From assembly GCA_013433145.1 (NCBI GenBank), contig CM024187.1, positions 8,707,326-8,771,325 on the forward strand: 64,000 nucleotides of DNA, written 5' to 3'. How positions within the stretch are numbered: the stretch's first letter is position 1; each line of letters starts with the position of its first letter. The notes under the pieces were generated by a model that had not been told where the DNA came from, ran no database searches, and saw only the letters and a program-made list of their open reading frames with translations. Shown one piece after another: positions 38,948 to 50,870 of this stretch. Both the position numbers and the translations under genes were made by a program. This stretch comes from Ascaris suum. Lineage: Eukaryota > Nematoda > Chromadorea > Rhabditida > Ascarididae.

Positions 38948-40156
38948 CCGAACTGACGCTTTCACATTTTTATATCGTTCACCTTGATCTTTTTCAATGG
39001 CCCTTCTAAAAGGGATTTAAAACGAGTGGCGGATCCAGCACAGCTGAATGCTCGCGACACTTGTGGCAGAGAAAAAATCTTAGAGATAAATTAGAGATAA
39101 ATTTGTCAGCGGTTCTTTTCCACGTAATCCTGAACGCTTTCACCCAACTATTCTCACGACTCTCCAAGCATTATTGACTATGCACGTCACCTTATCGGGC
39201 TTTGCAGGCAGATGAGTGCGTTCGCCAGAACAGTACAATACGCCAGAGGAATAAACACCAGATGTAAACGACATTTTTTGCACTTCGATATATGCAGACA
39301 GTTCCGTTTATTTTTAGCGTGTCTGCAATTGTGAAAGATCTGAGGTGAGTGATTAAGAAGCCCCCTTCATATTGAGTTCATTTGAACCATAAAATGGGGA
39401 GGCTAAGCAAATATTTCTCTTCATCCAGAGCCATGTGTGAAAATTATCGCTGCATAGTATCTTGAACTGGAATTGAATCAAAAAAGCGACTACAGAATTC
39501 TTGATAAACTTTGCATATCTGATTTTTCCCCCTCTAAGCTAACTCGCGTAAACCAGAAAAGAATAAAAATTAAAAAGAGAAAAAGAATTCATGAAAAGAA
39601 AGAGAACTGAAACTAGTCCGGCACTTCCGTTAACTGTTGTAAAGATCGGATAAACAAAAATCAGCTTCGCGTTTTCGAAGAAACACCTGTTCAAATGCTC
39701 AAATAAATACTAAAGTTCATCGAAACCAAATGCTCAAATTTGAAAATTGCAAATGCAAAGCGCACTAGTCTTAGTTTCAGAAAAGGCTGGAACAGATTTG
39801 GGTACAGCTACTATCGGAGGATTTTACGGCGTACCTGTGCTTCTTACCAAGAAAGTGATCGATACTGCACTTTTATCTGCCTTCAAAAATCACGCTGTGT
39901 TATAATTATGCCATATTTGCGGTTTCAGATTGCTACAGCACTGCATTGATACAATATTGCGTTATGCTTGGCAGGAACACAAATACAGTACACAAAGAAT
40001 AATACCACTTGGCATGATGTCATCCCTCGTGAGAGCAGGGCATGTTAAACGGTTTGTATCCTCGAACGCAAGGTTAACAAGCTGGAGTACCGACCGAACA
40101 AAAAGCCTTGCAAGAATGACGAAGCTTTGCGAAAAGAACAAGGCAAGAAAACAGCG

Positions 40157-40214
40157 CTCTCCTTCCCTCCCGTCCTCTCCCCCTCAATCCTTCCCTCCCG
40201 CCACCCACCCCTCC
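40157..40214. repeat. polypyrimidine tract
   Basis: The run is almost pure C/T, with repeated CCTTCCCTCCCG blocks at about 40162 and 40188. Confidence 0.7.
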
Positions 40215-40421
40215 AACAAAATGTTCACTTAGCTAGACAGCAACGATCGGCAAAACTACAGAATGGCATTGTCGGATGATAGTCAAGAGGCCAGCACAGT
40301 GGGACACTCAAATATCCAAGCTCATGTGGGCACATTGTTGCAGAATTGAAACATGCATTACGTGAAATGAACAGTCTTCGGTCGTGCAAACCGGGTAGGA
40401 AGCGTTTTGTCGAGGCGGTGA

Positions 40422-40441
40422 CCCCGACAAAGAAGTCGGGG
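40422..40441. repeat. perfect short hairpin
   Basis: CCCCGAC and GTCGGGG flank a six-base AAAGAA loop. The stem is seven G/C-rich pairs. It does not match the histone 3' stem-loop consensus, and no transcript context is known. Confidence 0.6.
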
Positions 40442-41060
40442 AGAGAGGTGGGGGAGAAGGAGAGAAAATCGACGAGTTGCTTCTCGATTGGAAGTCTGCA
40501 AGGGATCGAAGACTCATGCCGCTGAAGTGAGATCTCATCAAAAATCGTCCCTGTTTCATGTTGTTTGATACGTTTCTGCTTCAGATTTTGTGTATCAAAA
40601 AGTTTTTTTCGAGTCGATTCTTTGTAGCCTATTACTTGTTCCATTTCCGCACGCAACAATTTTCAAGTTCAGCCCCTCGCGTCCCGCAGTCGCTTTTTTT
40701 CACTAACGGTGCTGCAGGTAGCTCAGAATGCAGTGCAAAAAGTGAGATGAGAAACCGCCTAGATGCAACACCCCCTATAACTCCATGCAAAAGCATCACG
40801 GTCTCAGTTATTCAGTAAATGCCCAACTGCAACCACATACCCAACAATGGGCGTGATCGTTTCCGCGCACATTTTGAAAATCATCTGAAGTTTAAGGGTA
40901 GTGATCTGGCCGAATCGAAGTTCACCTAACATGCGATTGTTGAGGTGAGTCCTGTGCTTGTGCAGTCATGAGAATTAGCAGAAAATGAAAATCTACCTTT
41001 TCATTTGCAAGGCACTACTCTTCCAAAATAATTACACGTGTAATGTTCGCTTGCTTTCAG

Positions 41061-41179
41061 CGGTGTTCCCGGATGAAAACGCTGAGAAAGTATGGCACCA
41101 TAAGTATTTTCAACTGAATACGGTTACTTTCATCAGTGCTTTCAGTGGATTCCTATTCTCATACGGAGAGCGGTTCTAG
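41061..41179 (+). CDS. candidate terminal exon, unknown protein
   Basis: The acceptor TTCGCTTGCTTTCAG is followed by 119 bp ending at TAG (41177-41179). Entering with two bases, the exon encodes 38 residues beginning VFPDENAEKVWHHKYFQLNT and ending FSGFLFSYGERF. It lies opposite and just beyond the 3' end of the minus-strand membrane-protein exon at 41.6 kb, so it would belong to a different, convergent gene. Upstream exons were not identified. Confidence 0.25.
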
Positions 41180-41639
41180 TTTGAATTTCATCGGAAATAA
41201 CGCGCCTGCTGAGTATGCAACAAGCACTGATAACCTCAACAGTCTCCTGAAGGTCTTAAGGCATAAGTTATTAGCGGGCAGAACATATAAATTGCAGAAT
41301 GCTTATATTATTAGAAGGCTTAAGAGCAAACTCTGATTGCTACTACTTGAGACTTCGACCCACAGTATACGTTCTGATCATCTTCATTCTCGATCCCCAC
41401 GAATCAGATGCAGTTAATTTAATGATTTATTAAATGGTTGTGCTATATCGTTCTCTCTGTTGCTTTAATACAGCCTTGTTTTATTCGCTTTGTTGCAACT
41501 GAATTCACGACCGTGCTTGCAGGGCATTGGCCACTTTTCACGAACTTCCGATAATATCACCATGACAATTGTGCGCATTGGTTTCTAAGAAAGCAGTCAT
41601 GCCTGAGTGTGCATGTACACTTCCACATTCGTTTGTTAC

Positions 41640-42054
41640 TAATTTCAGTAAATTTCCTAACCGCTGAGTAATCTGTTAGTCTGTTATCGTAATCAGGTTC
41701 CATTAAATAGTCTGCATAAGATGCATATAAGAAAAAAATAACAGCTGCAACTTCATGTGGATGCAAACCTTTTGGGATTAGAATTCGACGAGATGGTTCA
41801 GCAAAGCTAGGGTCTTGGGATCGAAGGACAAACATAGCGAACATTATTCCCAGCCACGCAATATCTGTTGTCAAGGCGTCATGTCTAAATAAACCTTCTT
41901 TGTGCTCATGAAAACTGACAACGAAAGCAACCGCATAGACCTTGGCGTAGAAGAACGATTTTCCGGCTAGGATATACGTTCGTACATTTTTCCAGTGATC
42001 TGTAGGCATCGATGATATAAACGAGTAGATAGGAACAGGAAACTTCATCCAATG
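41640..42054 (-). CDS. exon of a multi-pass membrane protein, possibly FRAG1/DRAM/Sfk1 family
   Basis: This is the most protein-like single exon on the minus strand. From an acceptor (GGGTATAG) it reads HWMKFPVPIYSFISSMP and then three hydrophobic helices: around KSFFYAKVYAVAFVVSF, around TTDIAWLGIMFAMFVL, and around EVAAVIFFLYASYADYLM. It ends with a polar segment (EPDYDNRLTDYSAVRKFTE). A donor-like A then GTAACA at 41640 would end it, while the frame stays open to a TGA at 41557. The order of a VPIYS-like start, a helix, a polar SQDP-type loop and a helix after a His-x-x-Glu loosely follows PGAP2-like proteins of the FRAG1/DRAM/Sfk1 family, Golgi membrane proteins in GPI-anchor remodelling. 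That similarity is weak and from memory. Coding is well supported; the family is not. Confidence 0.5.
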
Positions 42055-42322
42055 CTATACCCAGAACCGCAAGGTGGGGACGGGATAGCAGAAGGAAGGC
42101 AAGCGTTTGTGCCAGATATGCACACCCAAATTAGACCCATGTAGTGTTCTGTCGGTCGGAGCTGTAAGCAGAGTGTTAACAAGGAGCGATCACATAGTAC
42201 ACTGAGAGAATTTTGATGCGAATTCATTAGTTCCATTCAGCGAGCGCATCCACGTTCGTCGGTCGATGTTATAAACGTTCAAGCGGTGGAACATCCAGCA
42301 TAACAATATGCTCTAATTTTAG

Positions 42323-42493
42323 GCGCCTTCTCGAAGCGTTAGTACGCCTTCGATCAGCGGACACGCGACTAAGTTGTCCGTCGTGTTCGAAATTGTTCGA
42401 ACCGCCAACGTGCTCACATCGACGCCGCAGGAGGCGACTTGGTGCGTCGCCATTGCTGCGCGCGTCAAAAGCGAATGTGCATTATTCGCTTGA
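42323..42493. other. CpG-rich segment open on both strands
   Basis: After the acceptor CTCTAATTTTAG the plus strand is open for 56 codons (APSRSVSTPSISGHATKLSV, later TSTPQEATWCVAIAARV) to a TGA. The opposite strand is open over 42319-42504 with equally plausible content (MATHQVASCGVDVSTLAV). Purine use at the first codon position does not decide between them. G+C and CpG are clearly higher than in the flanks. It is either a real exon on one strand or a fragment of a GC-rich repeat. Confidence 0.35.
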
Positions 42494-42883
42494 AAATTGG
42501 ACACTTTTGAAAGGGTTCTCGTTCGTCACCGATTTTCTCGCTCTAAAATCGACGCATGCACTCTCACTCAGTGGGTCTTTTCATTCATTTTGCTATGACG
42601 TCGTTATTGCAGTGAATAATGCTTGAAGCGCTTTTCATTCAATGCTGCTCAATTGGGTCACGACGATGCCTTATCCGGTGGCGGTCTTGCTGCATATGAA
42701 ACGTTGTCGTAGGCGACTCTAGACTTTCCTCCACTGCATTTCAGACAATATGAATGCGCCTGCTTTTATTTCAGTTGCAGTCGGGGAACATCCTCGTACC
42801 AGGTGAAAATTTTAACCCTCCGACTGGCTTGCCTTATTTGCGGTGAAAAATGATTTGAACTTAATTTTAGATTATAAGATTAC

Positions 42884-43506
42884 AGTCTGTTTAGTAAAAA
42901 TCACGGACATTCTTGCTAGTAATATGGCAGCAGAGCAATACTGAAGCTGCAAATAAGAGATAGAATGGAATGGTACGTATATCGATCAAGAGGAAGAATA
43001 AGCGACTAAGGGAGAGAAAGAGGAAGACAGGTAGAGAGAGGTCTTACAACCTTAGTACCAGAGAATATAAGAGGTCTGAAAATTTAGTTCTCTAAATGCT
43101 CCCGTCGGAAAAGTGTGTACGAATGTACGTGCTTCGAAATAATCCCCTACCGCAGCTGTACAATTAGTTTGAAGCTCTTTTCATTGCCGGAAACAAAGCT
43201 GCAAAATCCGTTCCTGCGGTATTCTTGAGTTTCTTTGTTACCTTATTGTCATTTCATGGCATTCTTTTATTATTGACAACAAACAGAAACCTCATTCGAA
43301 TGGGTGGATGGATGGTTCGGTTTGCTATCCAGGAAGTCATGAACACTCATCGCATTATGACGTAAGGTATTGTCATATGGGATGATTGGTTTTTCTCGCC
43401 ACAGTTTAGCTCGTTTTCTCACCTTTTTAACATCTCTAAATGACACTTGTTCACTTGTTACTTGATCGTATTCAGTGCTTTTGCTGTGTTTTGGGGTTGA
43501 TAGCAT
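42884..43506 (-). CDS. possible 5' exons of the 41.6-kb membrane-protein gene
   Basis: Two minus-strand segments precede the 41.6-kb exon and join it in phase 0. Segment 43423-43506 starts at an ATG, reads MLSTPKHSKSTEYDQVTSEQ and ends VSFRDVKK before a good donor (AAAAAG then GTGAGA). Segment 42884-42946 follows the acceptor TTATTTGCAG, reads LQYCSAAILLARMSVIF and ends at ACT then GTAATC. Joined, they give a cytosolic tail and a first hydrophobic segment ahead of the three helices of the main exon. Without the donor the first segment stays open to 43270. The assignment rests on phase and position alone. Confidence 0.25.
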
Positions 43507-43678
43507 CAATGTTCAATGAACTCTGGTGAGTTATCCTCATGTGATAGAAAATTCAGTCATGCCTGTGAACTGAAAGTGTCACATGTCTGCTTTTTCTGGC
43601 CGTGGTGAACTTAGCGTATTCAATTATATTTTGCTCTCTTTGGGTCGCGCTGAGAATTTCATGCTTCTTTACCTCACT

Positions 43679-43696
43679 CCCCCCCCCCCCACCCCC
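43679..43696. repeat. C homopolymer
   Basis: A run of about 12 C, one A, then five C. It is prone to sequencing and replication slippage. Confidence 0.85.
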
Positions 43697-44691
43697 ACTT
43701 TCACCCCCTCAATAGACATGTCATGCTGGTGTTCAATTGCAGAAAGAACAAAAAAACTGCCGTGGATTATGAAAATATTCTTGGATTTTTGGCACCGAGC
43801 GTAACGTGACAGAAGAATACAAGGTTAATTAATCAAACTTTAAGAGGTCCATGTCTGACTAGGTGTGCAGCTGCGGAAAGAAGTTGCTTGTGAAGTAATA
43901 ACACCCACTAGTAAAGATATGAAAATAATTTTCCTGCAAGTAAATCCCGGGAGTTAAGTTGTCTCACCTCGTGTTAAATTTTTATGCAAATAGGAGGGGT
44001 GCCGCTCCTGTTTACTGAATCATTGGGGTGTATTTTGCCAATAGTCCCTCACTGGTCATCAAAGGACCTGCGAGTTGCTTGCTGCATACAGTCACTTGGG
44101 TTCTGCAGAAAGATCCGATGGTCCATGAACCGCATGGTCCCATTATCCCTCATATCCTCACACAACCCGAGTAGCTTGTAAACAGTACTTGCCTGCATAT
44201 TTGTGCTTATCAAATGTTGGACTTACGACAGTTCACCCCAACTTTTTAAACAATTTCACGTGGTGACACTGACAGCTCGAGCTCAAATACAGTGACGAAG
44301 ATATATTTTAGATAACACAGCATATGGAACTGCATGCAATGCTCTAGGTAGGCTTCTGCTGAATTTCTTGAACTCTCAGAGAGTATATGCTATTTCAAAT
44401 ATTTTTTTTCTGCTTCACAATTCAAGCACGCGATTTGTTCTTCCTCACAACTCAAGGATGGATGTAATTCTTTGCTTTCATGCAATTCAAGAACGTGAAG
44501 CGCTTTGCTGCTGCAGATTGAAATAATGTGTTTTTGCGTCCACTTTCTGGCTTATTAACGAGAGGATATTTCCTCTGTAAATGGGGTAACCGCAGCGCAA
44601 ATTCTGAAGACATTTGCCTACTGACGCCAAGAAAACATGTCACCGTCTTTTATGATGATCACACCAAGTCAGAAAGGCATTGCTTTCACAC

Positions 44692-44803
44692 ATCAAACTT
44701 AGCCATGTGGCGCAAAGAAGCACTAAGGCGAAGGTGGTAGTGTCCGCACTTGGTACACTCCATGATGGTTGGCGCAGTGGTGTCAGCTGTTGAAGCCTCA
44801 CAT
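44692..44803 (-). CDS. candidate exon with half of a C2H2-like zinc finger
   Basis: The acceptor TTAAATCTCAG and a donor (TTTGAT then GTGTGA) bound 112 bp on the minus strand. One frame is open throughout and reads CEASTADTTAPTIMECTKCG followed by HYHLRLSASLRHMAKFD. The pattern Cys-x2-Cys, a leucine, then His at 12 residues after the second Cys is that of a C2H2 finger. The second histidine would have to come from the next exon, since the exon ends five residues after the first. The donor is not a strong consensus. It is an inference that this is a zinc-finger gene. Confidence 0.3.
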
Positions 44804-45755
44804 CTGAGATTTAATCCAGAAGCACTTAGTGCTGAACCGTGTGTTATCGTCGCAGCTCATATACCACTGGCGAGATGAGGCGTGTTTTAGGCAGCATCTT
44901 TGCTTGTTATGCTTTGTCTTTCTCTCCCTGGGATGAGCCAGGGCTATATGCCTGGTTATCGTGGTGCCTTCCGATTACGACCGATGAAGTAATCATTTCT
45001 GTCGTCCGAACGATCGACTGCTTCATGGAACATGTTATGTAAAATTTGCTATATGAAATAACTGTTGATATATAATAGACGCTGAATCAAGCACCATCTA
45101 ATTGAACTGCAAGGGTTCGTCACTTTAGAGGGATAATTGAATTACTTTGTGATATTTCTATGCTTTCATCTGGACGTGTCGTTCAAACGTTCCAAACTTC
45201 GCCTATGACCTTTGATCACTGAGATGCGGAATCTTCTAGCATCTTTTAACTTAATTTGCTTCTTGTGATCGGCTTTTGAAATCGGGGCAAGCAAAAAGGA
45301 GTACCATTTAGCCGTATGCGATAATCTACTATTAGGACCTTATGCTAGGCCATGCCTAAGCCGTCTGCCTTGTTGTGCATTTTTTACTTCATCACGCAGA
45401 ACTAATCTTCGCCGCTTGACACCTTGCGTTTTTCCTGTGGTTTTATGAATATGTCGATTAATATGTGCAGATATTAGCTGTTTGCTAATCTTCTTCATTT
45501 TTGCTCATTTTGAAGAGTTCACTTCTTTCCGCTGTAAAACATGAAAACTGAGAGGAAGCATGCTTTCAAAATGTGTCTTCAACTTTCAACATCTCTTCTT
45601 TTTGCAATAAGTCCGACCAATGTGAAGATGTCAAACCAATATAAACATTGTCGGAAGCAAGTTATGGCTCTATGAATTTCTTACGCAGCGTCAATCCAAG
45701 TCCTGTATGATTGTTTTCATGCGAGGAGTGAACACTTACGATGTGGTTAATTCTC

Positions 45756-46168
45756 CTACGAGTTCTCTTTGCAAAGGTTGTGCATGAAATTTGCAGCGCA
45801 TAACTTTATTGTTCTGCTTGTTATCTCCAGTCCACCTATTAAATTGAACAGTGAATAGCCAGAGATGATGCCGCGATAGCAAATGGCGGTGAAGAAGACT
45901 TGTGAAGTATGGCGTTGTGATTGAAAGGGACACGGCTAACGGCGATTTGCTGAGGTGAGAACGTCTTGCACTTTCACGCCTATTCATGGGTACACGTACA
46001 TAACATTTGCCACCATTTGTCATCATCGTGTGTTGGCGCAGCAATCATCCAAGTGAAAAATTCCCCCACACAAGTTGGTACTGTACACATTCCCAAAAAT
46101 CTTTCCACTCCTAGTGAGAAGATTAATAAGACTGCTATCAGAAGTGCAGAACTTCGGATGGCGTTCAT
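45756..46168 (-). CDS. candidate two-exon gene for a small secreted cysteine-containing peptide
   Basis: Exon 1 (46000-46168) begins MNAIRSSALLIAVLLIFSLG, a textbook signal peptide, then a short region with CTVPTC and an acidic/tryptophan motif (HDDDKWW). A donor (GTACGT) at 45999 and the acceptor TTCAATTTAATAG join it in phase 1 to exon 2 (45756-45835), which reads GLEITSRTIKLCAANFMHNL and ends CKENS before TAG. The spliced product is 82 residues with five cysteines. A T-rich acceptor (TTTATTTTAG) 36 bases before the ATG could take a spliced leader. An 8-codon upstream ATG frame ends by overlapping the start codon. Without splicing, exon 1 stays open to a TAG at 45980, adding CTCTHE. No known peptide family is recognised. 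The secreted nature is inferred from the N-terminus. Confidence 0.4.
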
Positions 46169-46782
46169 GCTAATTTTGATGATCTGCGCATTCCACCTTT
46201 GCTGCTAAAATAAATGTGCTTTCGAATATGAGCCCAGTAGCGTGCGAAACCGAGAGAGCTCCAGTTTCAAACTTCTCTCCTTCCGTCTTCTTGCAGGACC
46301 TGAGAACTGGTGCATAGAATGAGATCGAAAGCTAACGCCAGTTTTTAGTTTGCTTCATTTACTTTCGTTTCAAAATTTTCGGTTCGATTCGCTCCTCTGA
46401 GTTCCAAAGTCACGAAGCTTGAAATTTAGGCGTTCTTTAAATTCTCGCTCGCTGAAACTGCCAACAATGGCTCAGTCATCGCATTCTCTGCTGACAATCG
46501 GAAAAGACCGCTTACTCACCCCCTTGTAGAATGTAACCTTATCAACAACGATTTTTATTCAGAGATGGATTGTAGTTTTTTAAATGCCACTTTGGAGACT
46601 GATTCCCACGAAGTAATTCCCTTCTTCAAACAGTCAGCTTTTTTCTGGGTGATAAAGTGGGGTTTTTCTAAAATTTTTGGTCCGCTTGTTACAAAACGTT
46701 GCAACTTCTCATTGGATTCTTCGATTTTGCTAAACAGGATGCGTGTACCTCATGTTTCTATTCGTAAACCGATCTCCGCAAA

Positions 46783-47232
46783 AGTCCTTTCAGATCCTGA
46801 ACTTTTCAACTGAACAGTGAGCATCTGTGTTTCCTGAGCATCGGCGGGAGGTCTGCCCGCATCATTTTATTGAATCTGAATTAGAACTTTCCTATATCAG
46901 GTTTCTTCATGGGTTAAGACTTCTAATTCGCCTTTTCCAGTGTGTTTGGTTTTCCAAAAGGTTTTACGGCATCCTGGAAAAACTTAGTTTCAAAAAACTA
47001 CTTGGAAAGTTCTCATATTGATCAATTCGTTTTGTTGAAAAATGGATCTGCTCCTTTGTGAAATTCAGTGAATGGATTGCGTATTCAGTGTTCACATGGT
47101 CCAGAAGTTTTATTTGCAATGTTGAAAACTGATCTTTTATATAGCCCAATAAAATCTGAAAGTCCTTCTGGATCCGGAAAATGTTTACTAGGTAGACGCT
47201 CACTTCACTTCTTGGGCATCCGAATTCTGGCA
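46783..47232. repeat. pair of diverged 70-bp repeats
   Basis: The segment beginning AAAGTCCTTTCAGATCCTGA at about 46785 and the one beginning AAAGTCCTTCTGGATCCGGA at about 47159 align over about 70 bp with indels, both continuing into a GGGCATC/GAGCATC block. A weaker third match lies near 46960. On the minus strand both copies encode an FRI-x-KDF-like sequence, so this may be an old duplicated coding fragment. A 64-codon open frame (46565-46755, minus) rich in Lys and Glu adjoins it. Confidence 0.4.
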
Positions 47233-47272
47233 AAATCAAGCAATCCATAGGAAAATAAGGACCTTCCCTCAA

Positions 47273-50200
47273 GCAAGTACTGAAAGTGAATATTTCAAAG
47301 CTTTTCTCAAGGAGCTAAGAAAAGCAACGTGCTAGAGAAGAGCTTACTGCGAATCCAAAATCGGTGGGAAGAGCCGATAGTGATTATATGATTCCGATGT
47401 ACGACCAGTGGTTGGCAAAAAAAGGCAGATTTTCCGCATTCGGTTGGACCGTCTTGGTTTCGGAAATGCTTTCCTGGTAAATATTCGCTCTCGCAGATTT
47501 CTTGGAAAAAGATTCCCCAGACACCTAATTTTCAGCAAATTTCACAAACGAGCAATTGCTTTCCATAGTGGATAGATTTGAAAATCCTCTAAAAAATGTC
47601 CGTAAAATTTTTCGAATGCCAAAATTCCAACTTCCATACACATCACATCATTGATGTTTGCCGAAACACTTGGCTGCGTTTTCTCGTTCGCCTATCGTAG
47701 GCGGCTGAAATCCCCATCATGCGCAATTATTTGAGTGTTTACTCATTGATTTGTTGCATCGACTGTCTTTTATTCTCTGCTCTTCGTGGAGGAATCGTTA
47801 AGTGGTCTGTAAAGCATATAATTTTGTACAAGCACTATTAATTAGACAGGATTAAGAGGCGATTGAAAGAACCGTTAGAACGTATTCTAACCTCACGAAG
47901 TTGTGTATCTACGCTCATAACACATGTGAGTAGTGCAAGGTGAGAATTTTGCTCAGATTTATAATTTTCTTTTGATTCCTGATGGTCTGCTTTATGTGAA
48001 GGAAAATTTGAGGAGTGATGTTTCGAAGAGCCATGATTTTGTGCATGAACTGTAGAGACTTCTAATTAATTCTATGAACTGCCGCTACCCGAAATGTTTC
48101 GACATGCAAGGATCGCCTCGACTGATATGACTTCCACGCGATAGGTGATCTCGCTGATTCTTTCATATTTAATGTTTTTTCAGCTACTTATTTGTTATCA
48201 CTAATGCTTTCTTGCTCTCATCTTTTTGCACATGTCTGTGCCTCCCATGTTTTCTTTCATGCTTCTTTTAAGCCCTTCTCCTTATAACGTAGACTCTTGA
48301 CTATCACGTTTACTGTACTATGTTGTTGCAGTTTCCTTTATTCTTACATAAATAAAGATTTTACTATAACGCTATTCTACTAAGTACATCATTTCGGCAA
48401 ATATATAAAATCGCAAAATCGAAAACTATTTCGTGAAGAATTGCGCCTTTGCAACGATCTTGAAATTTGGTTGCAAGAGCTTACGCGTCACAACGGCATG
48501 AACTCCCTCTCCTTGTCTTCCCTCATCTCTTTCCTGCGCAGCATCCCTTCATCACTGCCGCTTCCCCTTTGCTTTCCATGCTCACGTTGTGCTTTCAATA
48601 AAGTACATTAAAACGTATGCGATACATAAACGTGTCAGAATTGAACTTCGGCATGGACCAATAGCCAAATTCCTACCCCAGTAGCGCAGAGATCACTAGC
48701 GGAACAGTATATACAGGGGGACGCTAGCCGAACAGTTTACGAAGCGAAAGCTTGCCGGATGCGAAGAACGGTAACAACTTACCACTCAATGATGCCATCG
48801 GTAGCGAGCAACATCCTCTCAGCAAACAGTGGCACTTGACTGCACCATCTCATTTGAAACCAAAAAAAGCAACTGAACTTATTCACTGAAGTGGTAAGAA
48901 ATCAGCCAGTGCGACACAGCCATCTTTTTTTTCCACTGCAAAGTTTGCATTTCTCCAAGTTCATAAGTAGGGAGGGAATGGTTTGTTTCGAAAAGTTTTT
49001 GAGATAGGCGTTAGGCTATTGTGATCGAAAACTTATCTCAAATCTTATTTGTACTACTCTCCAAATTCACCGTATTGAATGGTGCTATCTGCTTCTTTTT
49101 GCTGAAAATGTCTTATCTCATTGCTTGTGTATGTGTTTACTATGGATCCATTCGTCCAGTAGGTTATCTTACGAATATAAGCTACCTCATCACTTTGTAA
49201 CATATATTTCCCATTGATATTGAGAAGATCTAATTTCTACAGATGCTCAATCAACTAAGGTGGCTGATTGGATATCGTTCAAGAAAACTGCTCGAATTTC
49301 ATCATTCTCATTGCAATCAAAGTTACTCTAGCAGCGACATCCAGAAGCAACATCAGTCCTCATACATTTTGCATTGGGCAGCTGCATGAAACGCTCCTGT
49401 CTTCAAGTGCTGCCAATTGAGGAGTTTGCAAACACGGGAACCACTTCCATAGATATTCCAGAATCCCCGAGCTTGACGCTTAGAATTTCATGTTATTACT
49501 ACGATCATTATGAATTATTAGCATAGCGTCAGTCAACAGTTATATTGAAAAACGATTCATGTCTAGGTTTACAGATATCTTCTACTTTCGCAAACGTGAT
49601 TCATGTTTTCAAATGGTTCGAAGTTGAATGGAAGTTAGCAAAGCAGCGTGGTTGGTTGGTTGATGCAAATTGGCACCGCCTAGCAAAGTGTTGATTGCGC
49701 GACAATATGAGAAGAGCGTTACGTGCGTCACGACGAGGGTACGAGGCTCCTGCTGCAGCTGACTAAGGCTAGCTGCATCTTCGAATCCGTGATTCGTATG
49801 CGTAAACACTCATCTCTGAGAACAAGACATGCAATCTTGGCGATGCTTTGTCCGATTAAATCCATTCTACATTTTATGCTTCCATCACATTTAACGATTT
49901 CTCGCGTTTATGCGTTTTCAGGCTATCCCACTTGAAGCCGTGCTTATCGTTGCCTTCCTTTGTAGCCAGCAACAGCGCGCTAGTTTTTCTGCTAAAAGAA
50001 GGCATTAGTGAATAGCTTGTATGTAACCGGAATTAAATCCGAAATGAGCGTTCTCATAAAATAGCCCCCTCGTTTAGCTCAGCCGATTTCCAGCGGAAAT
50101 CTCGTTTTGAGAATTAGAGAGGTATACGTTTGTGGAACAATATCTTTTAAAGGAATTCTAATCGAGATCTGATAGTAACCTAGTGAAATATGCAGCTGCA

Positions 50201-50411
50201 AGAAGGGTTTAGCAAGAATAAAAATATCGGGATAATTGTTGATGAATGACGTCATTGAGGCTTTTCACAGCGATGAAGTACTGCTAATCTGTAATGAAAT
50301 TTCGAAGAAAACGGGATTGAAGCAAAGGAGTCTATCGTCTATCTGAAGCATCGATTTTCGGCGGTTGAAACCCATCTCAAGTGTTTGATGCAATGGTGCT
50401 TCTTATTTCAG
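47273..50411. other. no supported gene
   Basis: A T-rich acceptor at 49920 (CGTTTTCAG) is followed by 28 open codons (IPLEAVLIVAFLCSQQQ) and a stop, without a donor. It could be an upstream exon of the 50.4-kb gene, but the phase was not established. Nothing else is convincing. Confidence 0.4.
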
Positions 50412-50870
50412 GCAGCTCGCAGTTCATTGCGCATGACTCTATATAGAACGGAAACTATAGCAATTCATACATTCAGCGTCGCTGTCCACGTCGTATTCGC
50501 AAATGGTTAGTTCCATATGCGTACGATTCAGCACTGCTTCAAACGATTAAAGGAATTATTTGTGTATTTCACGTGCGCTTTGCTTTTTTCACTTCATACC
50601 ATTGTACTGTTTTATTCGCTTCAAATGCTTTCAACAAAATACTTCTTGCCCTCATTTATTTTCGTCGCATCAAATTTTTCCAATGGAAAATCACGAATAG
50701 GTAATGTCTGGGTTCAAAACGATATTGCCGAAGCTGTATGGACAAAGAAAGTTTATGACGCATGGTCATTTCTAATTCGTTATCGTATGAACGAGCATTT
50801 GAGGCTGATTCGCCGGTTGATTCAATCGAGAAATAGAGCGATCGAACCAGTTCGATATGTCGATACTTAA
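50412..50870 (+). CDS. 3' part of a gene: two joined exons, unknown basic protein
   Basis: Exon 50412-50505 follows TTCTTATTTCAG. Only one frame is open (SSLRMTLYRTETIAIHTFSV, then AVHVVFAN) and it ends with one base before GTTAGT. Exon 50701-50870 follows GAATAG and supplies the two missing bases, reading GNVWVQNDIAEAVWTKKVYD, then an arginine-rich helix (NEHLRLIRRLIQSRNRAIE) to a TAA at 50868. The intron is 195 bp. The phase match and the absence of any other open frame in exon 1 support the join. The intron is itself partly open, so a retained version from 50517 exists. The 5' exons were not found and the family is not recognised. Confidence 0.4.
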
